Positions 52,410 through 60,311 of a stretch of DNA of 64,000 nucleotides are shown one piece after another. The notes beneath the pieces were generated by a model, which saw only the letters and a program-made list of their open reading frames with translations, made no database searches and was not told the DNA's origin. The DNA comes from Phenylobacterium sp. Its GTDB lineage: Bacteria > Pseudomonadota > Alphaproteobacteria > Caulobacterales > Caulobacteraceae. Location: contig NZ_JAUYAF010000066.1 of NCBI RefSeq assembly GCF_030693625.1, positions 1 through 64,000 of the forward strand, given 5' to 3'. The number at the start of each line of letters is the position of its first letter. Position 1 is the stretch's first letter. The translations under genes and the position numbers were made by a program.

Positions 52410-52429
52410 GGTAAGTCGTTGATTAAGCT

Positions 52430-53569
52430 CTACGCTTCGTTGCCGAAGATCACCGTGCCGGCCGCGGCGAACATGCCGCCCACGCCCTGGCAGACGCTGA
52501 TCTTGGCGCCGTCAACCTGGGCCGCCGCGGTGCCGCGCATCTGACGCACGCTCTCCATCAGGGCGTACATCCCGTACATGCCCGAGTGCATGTAAGACAG
52601 GCCGCCGCCGTTGGTGTTCATGGGCAGCTTGCCGCCGATCGCGGTGTTGCGCTCACGCACGAAGTCCTTGGCCTCGCCGGGCTTCACGAAGCCCAGGTCC
52701 TCCAGGCCGTACAGCGGCAGGTGGGCGAAGGCGTCGTAGATCATCAGGTGATCGACGTCGGCGTGCTTGATGCCGGCTTCCTCGAAGGCCTTCTTGCCCG
52801 AGACGCGGAACGCCTTGGAGGAGTTGAAGTCCTCCATCTGACTGACCATCGGGGTCTCGACGCTCTCCCCGGTGCCCAGCACATAGACCGGCTTGTTGGG
52901 GAAGTCCTTGGCCCGGTCCGCGCTGGTGATGATCAGGGCCCCGCCACCGTCGGTGACCAGGCAGCACATCAACATCCGGAAAGGCCAGGCGATCATCGGC
53001 GAGTTCAGCACGTCGTCGACGGTGATCGGGTCCTTGAACGAGGCGCGCGGGTTCAGGGCCGCCCACTCCCGCTGGATCACCGACACCGTGGCCAGGTCCT
53101 CCTCGGTCACGCCGTAGGTCTTCATGTAGCGAAGCACCGGGATCGTGAACATGGTGGGCGGGCTGGTGACGCCGTAGGGCATTTCGAACTGGCCCATCAG
53201 CGAGGTGGCGTTACGGCCAAAGCCGCCGGCGCCGACGCGCGAACGGCCCGATTCCCCGTGGGTGATCAGGATGGTCTTGGCCAGGCCCGCATTGATGGCG
53301 GCCGCCGCGTGGCGGACGTGCAGCATGAAGGAGCAGCCGCCGACGCTGGTGCCGTCGGCATAGGTGGGCGTGATGCCCAGATACTGGGCCAGTTCGACGG
53401 GGCTGACCCCGGCGGTGGCGACGCCGTCGATGTCCGAGGGCTTCAGCCCCGCGTCCTTCATAGCGTTGAGGGCGGCGTCGGCGTGCAGACCCAGGACGGA
53501 AACGTCCGGAATCTTGCCCATCTTGGTGGTCTCTGCGGCCCCGACGACCGCGACTGATTTCGGTTTCAT
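52430..53569 (-). CDS. thiolase-fold protein, SCP-x / acetyl-CoA acetyltransferase family
   Basis: 379 residues. Thiolase superfamily member of the non-specific lipid-transfer type: VAVVGAAETTKMGK start, VGGCSFMLHVRHAAAAI with the candidate active-site Cys, DAFAHLPLYGLEDLGF, and NTNGGGLSYMHSGMYGMYAL with the second-site His region. It pairs with the DUF35 protein that lies eight bases upstream on the same strand; such pairs act in side-chain thiolysis of sterols or other CoA esters. The substrate is unknown. Confidence 0.88.
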   Translation of the reverse strand: MKPKSVAVVGAAETTKMGKIPDVSVLGLHADAALNAMKDAGLKPSDIDGVATAGVSPVELAQYLGITPTYADGTSVGGCSFMLHVRHAAAAINAGLAKTILITHGESGRSRVGAGGFGRNATSLMGQFEMPYGVTSPPTMFTIPVLRYMKTYGVTEEDLATVSVIQREWAALNPRASFKDPITVDDVLNSPMIAWPFRMLMCCLVTDGGGALIITSADRAKDFPNKPVYVLGTGESVETPMVSQMEDFNSSKAFRVSGKKAFEEAGIKHADVDHLMIYDAFAHLPLYGLEDLGFVKPGEAKDFVRERNTAIGGKLPMNTNGGGLSYMHSGMYGMYALMESVRQMRGTAAAQVDGAKISVCQGVGGMFAAAGTVIFGNEA

Positions 53570-53577
53570 ATGCGTTC

Positions 53578-53982
53578 TCAGCCCTTCGCCGGTTCGAACA
53601 GGGGAAGGGAAATGTCGTCGGTCTGCTTCTCGAACTTCACCTGGACCTTCATGTCCAGCTGCAGGGCTTCCGGCGTCTGCGGACAGCCCACGATGTTGGT
53701 CATCAGACGAGGACCTTCATCCAGCTCCACCACCGCGATGGAGTGCGGCTCCGTGCCCATGTCGGGGCGCGGACGGTGGTTGATGACGTAGGAGTAGAGG
53801 AAGCCCTTGCCGCTGGCGGCATAGACCTCGACATCGCGCGATCCGCACTTGGGGCAGAACGGGCGGGGCGGGAAATAGCTGTGGGTGCATTCGGTGCAGC
53901 GCTGCAGACGCAGTTCGCCGTCCTTGCAACCCTCCCAGAAATGCCGGGTCTCCGGCGTGGGTTCGGGCAACATTCGAGCCAT
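53578..53982 (-). CDS. DUF35 OB-fold / zinc-ribbon acyl-CoA-binding protein
   Basis: 134 residues. N-terminal rubredoxin-like zinc ribbon with CTECTHSYFPPRPFCPKCG, then an OB fold (GKGFLYSYVINHR, HSIAVVELDEGPRLMTNIVG, DMKVQVKFEKQ). Partner proteins of this sort deliver acyl-CoA to thiolase-like enzymes. The gene is immediately upstream of the thiolase on the same strand; together they are one functional unit. Confidence 0.92.
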   Translation of the reverse strand: MARMLPEPTPETRHFWEGCKDGELRLQRCTECTHSYFPPRPFCPKCGSRDVEVYAASGKGFLYSYVINHRPRPDMGTEPHSIAVVELDEGPRLMTNIVGCPQTPEALQLDMKVQVKFEKQTDDISLPLFEPAKG

Positions 53983-54014
53983 ATGAAAATTCGTCCCTGA
54001 TCAAATTCGTCTTG

Positions 54015-54031
54015 GCCCTCGAAACGAGGGC
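54015..54031. repeat. short hairpin between the DUF35 and DUF1810 genes
   Basis: GCCCTCG and CGAGGGC pair around AAA in the divergent spacer. It has no T-run, so it may be an operator or leader stem. Confidence 0.4.
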
Positions 54032-54097
54032 GCTGCAACAAACCCGAGGTTGGCCCGCTTGTCGATTGTTAACGTCGCCCGATGTGAGGCCAACCCC

Positions 54098-54580
54098 ATG
54101 GAAATTTCGTCCGATCTCGCCCGCTTCGTCGAGGCCCAGGCCCCGGTGATCGACGCCGTCCGCGCCGAACTGGCGGCGGGCGCCAAGCAGACCCACTGGA
54201 TGTGGTTCGTCTTCCCGCAGCTCGCGGGCCTGGGCCGCAGCGCCACGGCGGCGCACTTCGCGATCCACGGCCTGGAGGAGGCCCGCGCCTATCTCGCCCA
54301 CCCGGTGCTGGGGCCGCGCCTGCTGGACTGCACGGCCCTGGCGACCGCCATCCAGGGCCGCACCGCCCGCCAGATCTTCGGCGCCCCGGATGACCTGAAG
54401 TTCCGCTCCTCCATGACCCTCTTCGCCCAGGCCGCCAGCGACCCCACGCCTTTCCACACCACCCTCACCAGATACTTCTCCGGCCAGCCTGACCCCGCGA
54501 CCCTGAACTTGCTTTCCTCCCCCGGTCCGCTCCGCGCCACAGGGGAGGAAAGGGCGCCCATCCCCACCGAAAGGCGCTAG
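54098..54580 (+). CDS. DUF1810 family protein with a repeat-encoded C-terminus
   Basis: 160 residues from the ATG at 54098. DUF1810 blocks are clear: LARFVEAQAPVIDAVRAEL, KQTHWMWFVFPQLAGLGRS, HPVLGPRLLDC and FGAPDDLKFRSSMTLFAQA. The family, like E. coli-type YfgC-unrelated calpastatin-like proteins, has no known function. From about residue 139 the chain is encoded by a CTTTCCTCCCC palindromic repeat, giving LLSSPGPLRATGEERAP and a short tail, so the original stop has been replaced. rsgA starts at the base after the stop. Confidence 0.85.
   Translation: MEISSDLARFVEAQAPVIDAVRAELAAGAKQTHWMWFVFPQLAGLGRSATAAHFAIHGLEEARAYLAHPVLGPRLLDCTALATAIQGRTARQIFGAPDDLKFRSSMTLFAQAASDPTPFHTTLTRYFSGQPDPATLNLLSSPGPLRATGEERAPIPTERR
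54512..54552. repeat. dispersed palindromic repeat, CTTTCCTCCCC family, copy 2 (inside a coding region)
   Basis: CTTTCCTCCCC (54512-54522) and GGGGAGGAAAG (54542-54552) form an 11-bp stem around CGGTCCGCTCCGCGCCACA. It lies within the 3' end of the DUF1810 gene and is translated. Confidence 0.85.
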
Positions 54581-55675
54581 ATGCGTCTGATGTCTGAAAG
54601 CGTGATCGCGCAGTATGGATGGTCCAACCGCCTGGCCCTGGCCTTCGCGCCCCAGGCCCAGGCCGGCCACACCCCGGCGCGCGTCGTCGCCCAGCACCGC
54701 GACGGCTATCTGGTGGCGACCGACCAGGGCGAGCTGCGGGCCAACCTGTCGGGCCGCCTGCACCACGAGGCCCAGGAGGCTGAGCCGCCATCGGTCGGCG
54801 ACTGGGTGGCGCTGGCGCTGAACCCGGCCGAGGGCGCGGCGACTATCGAGGCGGTCCTGCCCCGTCGCACGGTGCTCACGCGGCGGGCCGCCGACAGCCT
54901 GGGCAAGCTGCAGGTCATCGCCGCCAATATTGATGTGGTCTTCGTCGTCAGCTCGATGAACGCCGACCTCAATCCACGCCGGATCGAGCGCTATCTCGCC
55001 GCCGCCTGGCAGAGCGGTGCCCGGCCGGTGGTGGTGCTCACCAAGTCCGACCTGTCCGACGATCCGCAGGGCCAGGCCGCGGAGATCGTCGCCCTGGCGG
55101 CCGGCGCCCCGGTGCTGCTGGTCTCGGCCCGAGACGGCGTGGGTCTCGAGGCCCTGCTGGCCCAGGTCGCGCCTGGCGAGGTCTGCGTGCTGATCGGTTC
55201 GTCCGGCGTTGGCAAGTCCACCCTGGTCAACGCCTTCCTGGGGCAGGACCGCATGACCATCGCGGCGATTCGCGAGGCCGACGACCAGGGCCGCCACACC
55301 ACCAGCCATCGGCAGCTGGTCCTGCTGCCGGGCGGCGCCCTGCTGCTCGACACGCCGGGCATCCGGGAGGTGGGTCTGATCGACGCCGAGGACGGCATGA
55401 GCGAGGCCTTCGAGGACATCGAGCAGCTTGCCGGAGACTGCCGTTTCAACGACTGCGGCCACAGCCACGAACCGGGCTGCGCGATCCAGGCCGCCCTGGC
55501 CAGCGGGGCGCTGGACCCGGCCCGCTGGGCGAACTTCCAGAAGCTGGGTCTTGAGCTGGCGGCGGTGGAGCAGAAGGCCGACCGCATCGCCAAGGCCACC
55601 GAACGCGGCCGCCTCGCCGCGCGTGCGAAAACCTACCGCGCCACCAAGCGAGACCACCGGGGCGGCGCCGACTGA
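54581..55675 (+). CDS. rsgA: ribosome small subunit-dependent GTPase A
   Basis: 364 residues. Circularly permuted GTPase that helps mature the 30S subunit. N-terminal OB fold (about 30-100, RVVAQHRDGYLVATDQGEL), then G4 VVLTKSDL before G1 GSSGVGKSTLVN and G3 LLDTPGIRE. The C-terminal zinc site is CRFNDCGHSHEPGC. The ATG directly abuts the DUF1810 stop; a second ATG at 54590 is possible. A tight CCTGGCG/CGCCAGG hairpin follows at 55677-55692. Confidence 0.95.
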   Translation: MRLMSESVIAQYGWSNRLALAFAPQAQAGHTPARVVAQHRDGYLVATDQGELRANLSGRLHHEAQEAEPPSVGDWVALALNPAEGAATIEAVLPRRTVLTRRAADSLGKLQVIAANIDVVFVVSSMNADLNPRRIERYLAAAWQSGARPVVVLTKSDLSDDPQGQAAEIVALAAGAPVLLVSARDGVGLEALLAQVAPGEVCVLIGSSGVGKSTLVNAFLGQDRMTIAAIREADDQGRHTTSHRQLVLLPGGALLLDTPGIREVGLIDAEDGMSEAFEDIEQLAGDCRFNDCGHSHEPGCAIQAALASGALDPARWANFQKLGLELAAVEQKADRIAKATERGRLAARAKTYRATKRDHRGGAD

Positions 55676-55676
55676 C

Positions 55677-55692
55677 CCTGGCGTGCGCCAGG
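55677..55692 (+). terminator. possible terminator hairpin of rsgA
   Basis: CCTGGCG and CGCCAGG pair right after the rsgA stop. The loop is only two bases as written and the T-run (TTTTTT at about 55715) is too far to be sure. Confidence 0.4.
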
Positions 55693-55785
55693 CCGCGTGG
55701 CCCTACACTCGAATGTTTTTTCAAAATAAGGCCCTCGCCGCGCGATGAACGCGTTAGGGAGAGGCCAAACCACGAAAGATCAGCC

Positions 55786-56106
55786 ATGCCCGCCTACACC
55801 ATCGTCACCACCAGCGCGGCCCAAGGCAGCGACGCGGCCGAGATGAACACGCTGACCGACGACTTCACCGCCGAGGCCGAAGCCGTGGGCTATTCGCGCC
55901 GCATGGCCGACGAAATGCTGGGCCTCGCCAGCCAGCTCTCCCTCGACTTCGACTACAGCAATGTCGCGCTCTATGACGGCGACCTGCTCGACGAAGACCT
56001 CGATCCCGACCACCCCGCCCTCATCGGCGTCTGGGTGCTGGACGAAGACGGCGCCGCCTTCGTCCCCGCCGACGAGTTCCGCGAAGCGGTCACCGAACCC
56101 GCCTGA
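55786..56106 (+). CDS. small acidic protein of unknown function
   Basis: 106 residues, strongly acidic (FDYSNVALYDGDLLDEDLDPDHPAL), no signal peptide or helix. I do not recognise the family. Its codon use resembles the neighbours. It is followed by a palindromic repeat. Confidence 0.6.
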   Translation: MPAYTIVTTSAAQGSDAAEMNTLTDDFTAEAEAVGYSRRMADEMLGLASQLSLDFDYSNVALYDGDLLDEDLDPDHPALIGVWVLDEDGAAFVPADEFREAVTEPA

Positions 56107-56123
56107 TCCGACGACGGGCTCTC

Positions 56124-56162
56124 TTTCCTCCCCCGTTCCGCTACGCTGCACAGGGGAGGAAA
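56124..56162. repeat. dispersed palindromic repeat, CTTTCCTCCCC family, copy 3
   Basis: TTTCCTCCCC (56124-56133) and GGGGAGGAAA (56153-56162) form a 10-bp stem around CGTTCCGCTACGCTGCACA, nearly identical in loop to copy 1. Confidence 0.85.
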
Positions 56163-56236
56163 ACTCCAGCGCACGCCCGCAAGCTTGGCAGCCGGCGTCC
56201 CACACCTATATCGCCCCTGACACAGAGGGCGCCGCC

Positions 56237-56344
56237 GTGACGGAACAAGCATTGAAGCCAGGGTTCGAGATCCACGGCGACGCCGAGGCCCTCGCCCGCG
56301 TGTCGCCCCTGGCTCCTCCCGGTGTGAGCACTCAGCTAAACTGA
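56237..56344 (+). CDS. possible 35-residue peptide or 5' gene fragment
   Basis: A GTG at 56237 opens MTEQALKPGFEIHGDAEALARV... and ends at TGA 56344. The start looks like the N-terminus of a cytoplasmic protein, then stops abruptly in a Pro/Ser-rich stretch; a decayed gene is as likely as a real peptide. No strong ribosome site. Confidence 0.25.
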   Translation: MTEQALKPGFEIHGDAEALARVSPLAPPGVSTQLN

Positions 56345-56441
56345 GCCCCCACACATCGGGACCAGACACCTAAGGCTCCCCCAGCTTGACCGCGCGCGCC
56401 GTCCGAATGACTGTACGGCGAGGCTGGAAGGAGGCTGGCGC

Positions 56442-57005
56442 ATGTATCGATCCATCACAGCGCTCCTAGGCGTCGCCCTGTTGCTGGCAAGCCAGACCGC
56501 CGTCGCCCAATCGTCCGTGGCGCCGCCCGCCGTGGCGCCATCGCCCCCCCCCGCCGTGCCCTGGTGCCCGCCCGGCCAGACTAAGACCGCGGCCGGCAAG
56601 TGCGTGGCGCCCGCGGTGGCCCCTCATGTCGCGCCTGCCCAGACGCCTACGATCTATCAGACGGTGGGCGGCGTTCGCACCGCCATTGCTGGCCCTGGAG
56701 CGGCGTCCGCGCAGCCGCCCGTGGCCGCCAAGCCCCTCGCCGCCGTACCGCTTCACGCCGCCAAGCCCTCGGCGACGGCCTATGCCAAGCCGGCGGTCGC
56801 GCCCCCGCCGGTCGCCGCGATCCCGGCCGCCAAGCCACCGCCCTTCAACATCGCGATAGGCGAGCCGAGCGGTGACTGCGCGACCCGAGGGCCGAAGCTG
56901 ATCCATGACAGCCGCTCACCGGGCGGCTGCGCGCCTTGCCCGCGTGGGCGCGTGCCCAACACAGCCCGCCAGGCCTGCGTCATCCCAATCCCCCGCCGCT
57001 ACTGA
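56442..57005 (+). CDS. secreted Ala/Pro-rich protein
   Basis: 187 residues. The GGAAGGAGG ribosome site lies seven bases before the ATG. Signal peptide SITALLGVALLLASQTAVA, then a low-complexity Ala/Pro/Val stretch (residues 24-145) broken by CPPGQTKTAAGKC. The C-terminus is compact and Cys-rich (GDCATRGPKLIHDSRSPGGC, APCPRGRVPNTARQAC). The cysteine motifs suggest disulfides and secretion to the periplasm or surface. No known family. The next gene starts 12 bases later. Confidence 0.7.
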   Translation: MYRSITALLGVALLLASQTAVAQSSVAPPAVAPSPPPAVPWCPPGQTKTAAGKCVAPAVAPHVAPAQTPTIYQTVGGVRTAIAGPGAASAQPPVAAKPLAAVPLHAAKPSATAYAKPAVAPPPVAAIPAAKPPPFNIAIGEPSGDCATRGPKLIHDSRSPGGCAPCPRGRVPNTARQACVIPIPRRY

Positions 57006-57017
57006 CCGAGATCCGCC

Positions 57018-57464
57018 ATGCGCAGCCTGCTGATCACCACGACCCTGTTGGCCCTGGCGAGCGCCGCCCCGGCCCTGGCCCAGTCGTATGCCCACGCGAC
57101 CTCGCAGTATGACGACCGGGACGACAGCCACGCTCCTCAGGAGAGCCGCCACGACGATCGCCAGCACAACCGCTACGACGACCGTCAGGGCTCGCGCCAC
57201 GATCGCGGCCAGGCCTATGACGGGCGCGGCGCGGCCCCCGGCGGCGGCTACGGCTATCGAGACAACGGTCAGGGCGCCTATGGCGACCAGGACGCTTATC
57301 AGCAGGACCGCTACCGGCCGGCGTCGCGCCGCCACCATCGCCGCGCCAGGGCCTCCGCCGTCAGCCGCTACACGGCGGCCGGTCGGCCCGTCTATTACAA
57401 TGACGGCATGATCCGCACCGGCCGCGACTATCCGGCCGGAACCGTCGGATTGAACGGCTACTAG
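57018..57464 (+). CDS. secreted low-complexity Asp/Arg/His/Tyr-rich protein
   Basis: 148 residues. Signal peptide RSLLITTTLLALASAAPALA. The next 90 residues are polar low complexity, with repeated DDR, RYDDRQ and RHD units and Gly/Gln/Tyr-rich runs. It ends with RPVYYNDGMIRTGRDYPAGTVGLNGY, which resembles the end of small exported RcnB/BA14K-like proteins. Possibly a metal- or polyanion-binding periplasmic protein. Not recognised with certainty. Confidence 0.65.
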   Translation: MRSLLITTTLLALASAAPALAQSYAHATSQYDDRDDSHAPQESRHDDRQHNRYDDRQGSRHDRGQAYDGRGAAPGGGYGYRDNGQGAYGDQDAYQQDRYRPASRRHHRRARASAVSRYTAAGRPVYYNDGMIRTGRDYPAGTVGLNGY

Positions 57465-57468
57465 CTCG

Positions 57469-58830
57469 CTAGTGCGGGATGTAGGTCCGCAGCACGTCCT
57501 CGATGATCCGCTCCAGCTGGCCTAGCGTATTGCAGGGCTTGGCCACGTGGCAGAAGCGTTCGTAGCGGTGCATGACGCTGTCGCCCTGGCCCCAGTAGCT
57601 TTCGGGCTCGGGGTTCAGCCAGATCATCGCCCGGCAGCGCTTCTGGATCGTGGCGAACAGGTCGATGCGCGGGTCGGCATAGTTTGACCGCGCGTCGCCC
57701 AGGAAGATCACCGTGGTGTGGCGGTCGATCTGGTCCAGGTGCAGGTCGCAGAAGTCTTCCAGGCTCTTGCCGTAGTCGGTCTGCTGGAAGCCGATCTTCT
57801 TCAGCACTTCGAGGATGGCGGTCTCGACCTTGTTGTCGTCCATCAGGTCGTTGACGCTGATCATCCGGCCGGAGAAGGCGAAGGCGTCCATGCGGTCCAC
57901 CACCTCATTGAGGCTGTAGAGGAAGGTCAGCAGGAACTGGGCCGCGGCGGCGACGGATTTCGAGACGTCGCAGATGGCCACGATGTTCGGCTTCTCGACC
58001 TTCTTGGTCTTCCAGATGATGTCGAAGGGCATGCCGCCATAGGCCATGGACTTGCGCAGGGTGCGGCGCACATCCAGGTGGCCGAGCTGGGCCTTGCTGC
58101 GCCGGCGCGAGTAGCGGTCGGCCAGACGCTTGGCCATCTTCTTCACCAGGGCCTGCATCATCACCAGGTCGGCCGGATCGATGCCGCCCTCGGCGTTCAG
58201 CGCCTTGCGGGCCAGCAGCTCCTCGCGGAGGTTCTTGCCGCTTTCGGCGGCATAGAGTTCGTGCTGGCGGTCGACGAAGCGCTGGGCCTCTTCGGTGAGC
58301 GCCTTCTTGCCCGACTCCAGCCGCGCGACCAGGGCCTGGCTGCGGGCGTCCTCCAGCTTCTTGGCCGCGGCGATGATCTGCTCGATCTCCGACAGGCCCA
58401 TCTCCTCCATCATCCGCCGGGTCAGGCGGCTGCGCTGGGTGGACAGCCGGATCGACGAGACCTGGGCCCGCTCGGCGGCGGCCTCCATGGCCTGGGCCAG
58501 GGCCGAGACGTCGCCGTTCAGCAGCATCTGGGCCAGCTCGGAGGCCTCGACCTCCGGCGGCATGCCCTCGGGTTCGCCGTCCTCACCAGGCGGCGGGGGC
58601 GGTTCGAGCTGGAAGGTCTCGCGGGCGAAGAAGGTCTCGAAGGTCTCGTCGAACCGGGTGACCTCGGCGGCGGTCTTGGCCAGGGTCGCGCACAGGGCGT
58701 CCTTGAACAGCTCGCGGTCGGCGAAGCCCACCGTGGCCACCGTCAGGTGCGCGTCGATCGCCTCGACGGGCGAGACCTTGACGTCCGCGGCCCGCAGGGC
58801 CCGGAGGAAGTCTTCCATCGCGCCTTGCAT
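57469..58830 (-). CDS. VWA domain protein, CoxE-like
   Basis: 453 residues. The C-terminal von Willebrand A domain has a MIDAS motif DVSKS (in IVAICDVSKSVAAAAQFL), RMDAFAFSGRM and TVIFLGDARSNY. The first 250 residues are helical and charged (DEDGEPEGMPPEVEASELAQ-like, SSIRLSTQRSRLTRRMMEEMG), as in CoxE proteins. It works with the MoxR ATPase encoded 10 bases upstream, a chaperone pair that inserts metals or assembles enzymes. The client here is unknown; no CO dehydrogenase is nearby. Confidence 0.88.
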   Translation of the reverse strand: MQGAMEDFLRALRAADVKVSPVEAIDAHLTVATVGFADRELFKDALCATLAKTAAEVTRFDETFETFFARETFQLEPPPPPGEDGEPEGMPPEVEASELAQMLLNGDVSALAQAMEAAAERAQVSSIRLSTQRSRLTRRMMEEMGLSEIEQIIAAAKKLEDARSQALVARLESGKKALTEEAQRFVDRQHELYAAESGKNLREELLARKALNAEGGIDPADLVMMQALVKKMAKRLADRYSRRRSKAQLGHLDVRRTLRKSMAYGGMPFDIIWKTKKVEKPNIVAICDVSKSVAAAAQFLLTFLYSLNEVVDRMDAFAFSGRMISVNDLMDDNKVETAILEVLKKIGFQQTDYGKSLEDFCDLHLDQIDRHTTVIFLGDARSNYADPRIDLFATIQKRCRAMIWLNPEPESYWGQGDSVMHRYERFCHVAKPCNTLGQLERIIEDVLRTYIPH

Positions 58831-58840
58831 GGCGGGACCC

Positions 58841-59758
58841 TCAGGCCAGGGGCCGGCGGATCAGCTCGACGATCTGCGGCTCCACGGCGGCGATGTCCTG
58901 CTCGAACTTGAGCAGCACGTTGAGACTGTCACGCACGACCTCGCCGTCCAGGCTCTCGGCGTTGAGCAGGATGAGCGCGCGGGCCCAGTCCACGGTCTCG
59001 GAGATCGAGGGCGACTTGCGAAGGTCCAGCGTGCGCAGGGATTGCACGAAGCTCACCAGCTCATGGGTCAGCTTGGCCTCGATGCCGGGCACACGGCTGG
59101 CGACGATCTTCCGCTCCAGGGCGGCGTCGGGCAGCGGGATGTGCAGGTGCAGGCAGCGGCGCTTCAGGGCGTCGCCCAGGTCGCGCACATTGTTGGAGGT
59201 CAGGAAGACGATCGGCGGGGTCTTGGCCTTCAGGACGCCGAGCTCGGGGATCGAGACCTGGTAGGCCGAGAGCACCTCCAGCAGGAAGGCCTCGAAGGCC
59301 TCGTCGGACTTGTCGATCTCGTCGATCAGCAGGACGCAGCCGTCGTCTTCCCGCAACGCCTTCATCAGGGGGCGCGGCTCCAGGAAGGGCTCGGAGAAGA
59401 ACAGGTCGCCAATGCCGTGCAGGCGGTCCATGGCCTCGTCCATGCTGCCGCCGGCCTCGGCCAGCTGGGCACCCATGCGGTCCTTGAGGATCTGGGTGTA
59501 GAGCAGCTGCTTGCCGTACTTCCACTCGTACAGGGCCTTGGACTCGTCCAGGCCCTCATAGCACTGCATGCGGATCAGCGGCAGGCCGAGCAGGGCGGCG
59601 GTGGACAGCGCCAGTTCGGTCTTGCCTACCCCGGCGGAGCCTTCCACCAGGATGGGCTTCTGCAGGTGCACGGCCATGTACAGGGCGGTGGCGATGCGGC
59701 GCGAGGCGATATAGCCGACGCCGGCCAGGCCCTCGATCAGGGCGTCCACCGAAGCCAT
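58841..59758 (-). CDS. MoxR-family AAA+ ATPase
   Basis: 305 residues from the ATG at 59758. Walker A is VEGSAGVGKTELAL, Walker B VLLIDEIDKSDEAFE, and sensor 1 lies in IVFLTSNNVRDLGDALKRRCLHL, the usual MoxR text. A TTG at 59854 would add a non-conserved 32 residues. It forms an operon with the VWA protein. MoxR/VWA pairs remodel partner complexes, for instance in metal-cofactor insertion; the target is not evident. Confidence 0.9.
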   Translation of the reverse strand: MASVDALIEGLAGVGYIASRRIATALYMAVHLQKPILVEGSAGVGKTELALSTAALLGLPLIRMQCYEGLDESKALYEWKYGKQLLYTQILKDRMGAQLAEAGGSMDEAMDRLHGIGDLFFSEPFLEPRPLMKALREDDGCVLLIDEIDKSDEAFEAFLLEVLSAYQVSIPELGVLKAKTPPIVFLTSNNVRDLGDALKRRCLHLHIPLPDAALERKIVASRVPGIEAKLTHELVSFVQSLRTLDLRKSPSISETVDWARALILLNAESLDGEVVRDSLNVLLKFEQDIAAVEPQIVELIRRPLA

Positions 59759-59964
59759 GGGGCTGCTGGCGGCGGCCGAATATGCCGCCGGGGCTGAAAG
59801 GGTCAAAGTCGTAGCTTTCAAAAATGGCGCAAAGCACGCCGGAGAGGACGTCAATGGCGCCAGTGTGCCAAGCCGGGCGCCCCTTGTGCAACCCTTCGCG
59901 TGGCCGCGGGCGAGTCGAGCTGCGCTTTACCTGCGCTTCACACCCCTGAATTTATGGCTAAGCC

Positions 59965-60060
59965 ATGCGCCTACTCCCGGCCCTCCTCCTCGCGCTGCTG
60001 GCGGCTGGCCCGGGCTGGGCTGGCGACCTGGCGGTCAGCCTGAAGCCTCCGTCCGGCTAG
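59965..60060 (+). pseudogene. 5' remnant of a second blue-copper-like (methylamine-utilisation-type) gene
   Basis: Signal peptide LLPALLLALLAAGPGWA and then GDLAVSLKPPSG-stop-PVTDA. The intact gene at 60312 reads GDLSVEVRNAAGHPVKDA at the same place, so a TAG stop stands where His is expected, and the frame loses similarity soon after. It is a dead paralogue that keeps only the signal peptide. Confidence 0.6.
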
Positions 60061-60127
60061 CCGGTGACGGACGCCCTTGGCGTGGCCGGGGGCCGCTCAG
60101 GTGGACTCCGTGCTGCGCCGCCTGGGG

Positions 60128-60301
60128 ATGTTCAAGTTCCTGCGAACCAAGCTGACCCTGCTCTACGCCGCCCTGTTCGGCATGACCCTGATCCTGATCT
60201 CGGTGGCGGTATTCTCGGCGATCTCCAGCGCCGCCCAGCCGCTCAATGAGCTGCTGGTCTTCATGCGCGACGACGAAGCGCGCAGACGCACCTACGGCTG
60301 A
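60128..60301 (+). pseudogene. N-terminal remnant of a membrane sensor protein
   Basis: 57 residues starting MFKFLRTKLTLLYAALFG, with one membrane helix (MTLILISVAVFSAISS). That text is typical for the start of membrane sensor kinases or cyclic-di-GMP enzymes found next to the blue-copper-like gene in related loci. After the helix the frame ends at a TGA and no periplasmic or catalytic domain follows. Confidence 0.5.
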
Positions 60302-60311
60302 ACGCGCCCGT

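Larger units (their letters stand above)
52092..52429. other. gene-free spacer rich in palindromes
   Basis: About 338 bases between the receiver gene and the convergent end of the thiolase gene. It holds the CTTTCCTCCCC repeat (52270-52312) and a 28-bp palindrome (52382-52409). An imperfect GC stem lies between them (GCCCTCCCCGG...GAGAGGGC, about 52350-52375). No protein-coding frame is convincing. Confidence 0.6.

Noticed and set aside
52187..52544. Small frames in the palindrome-rich spacer
   Set aside because: They run through the repeat and the 28-bp palindrome and have no ribosome site or family.
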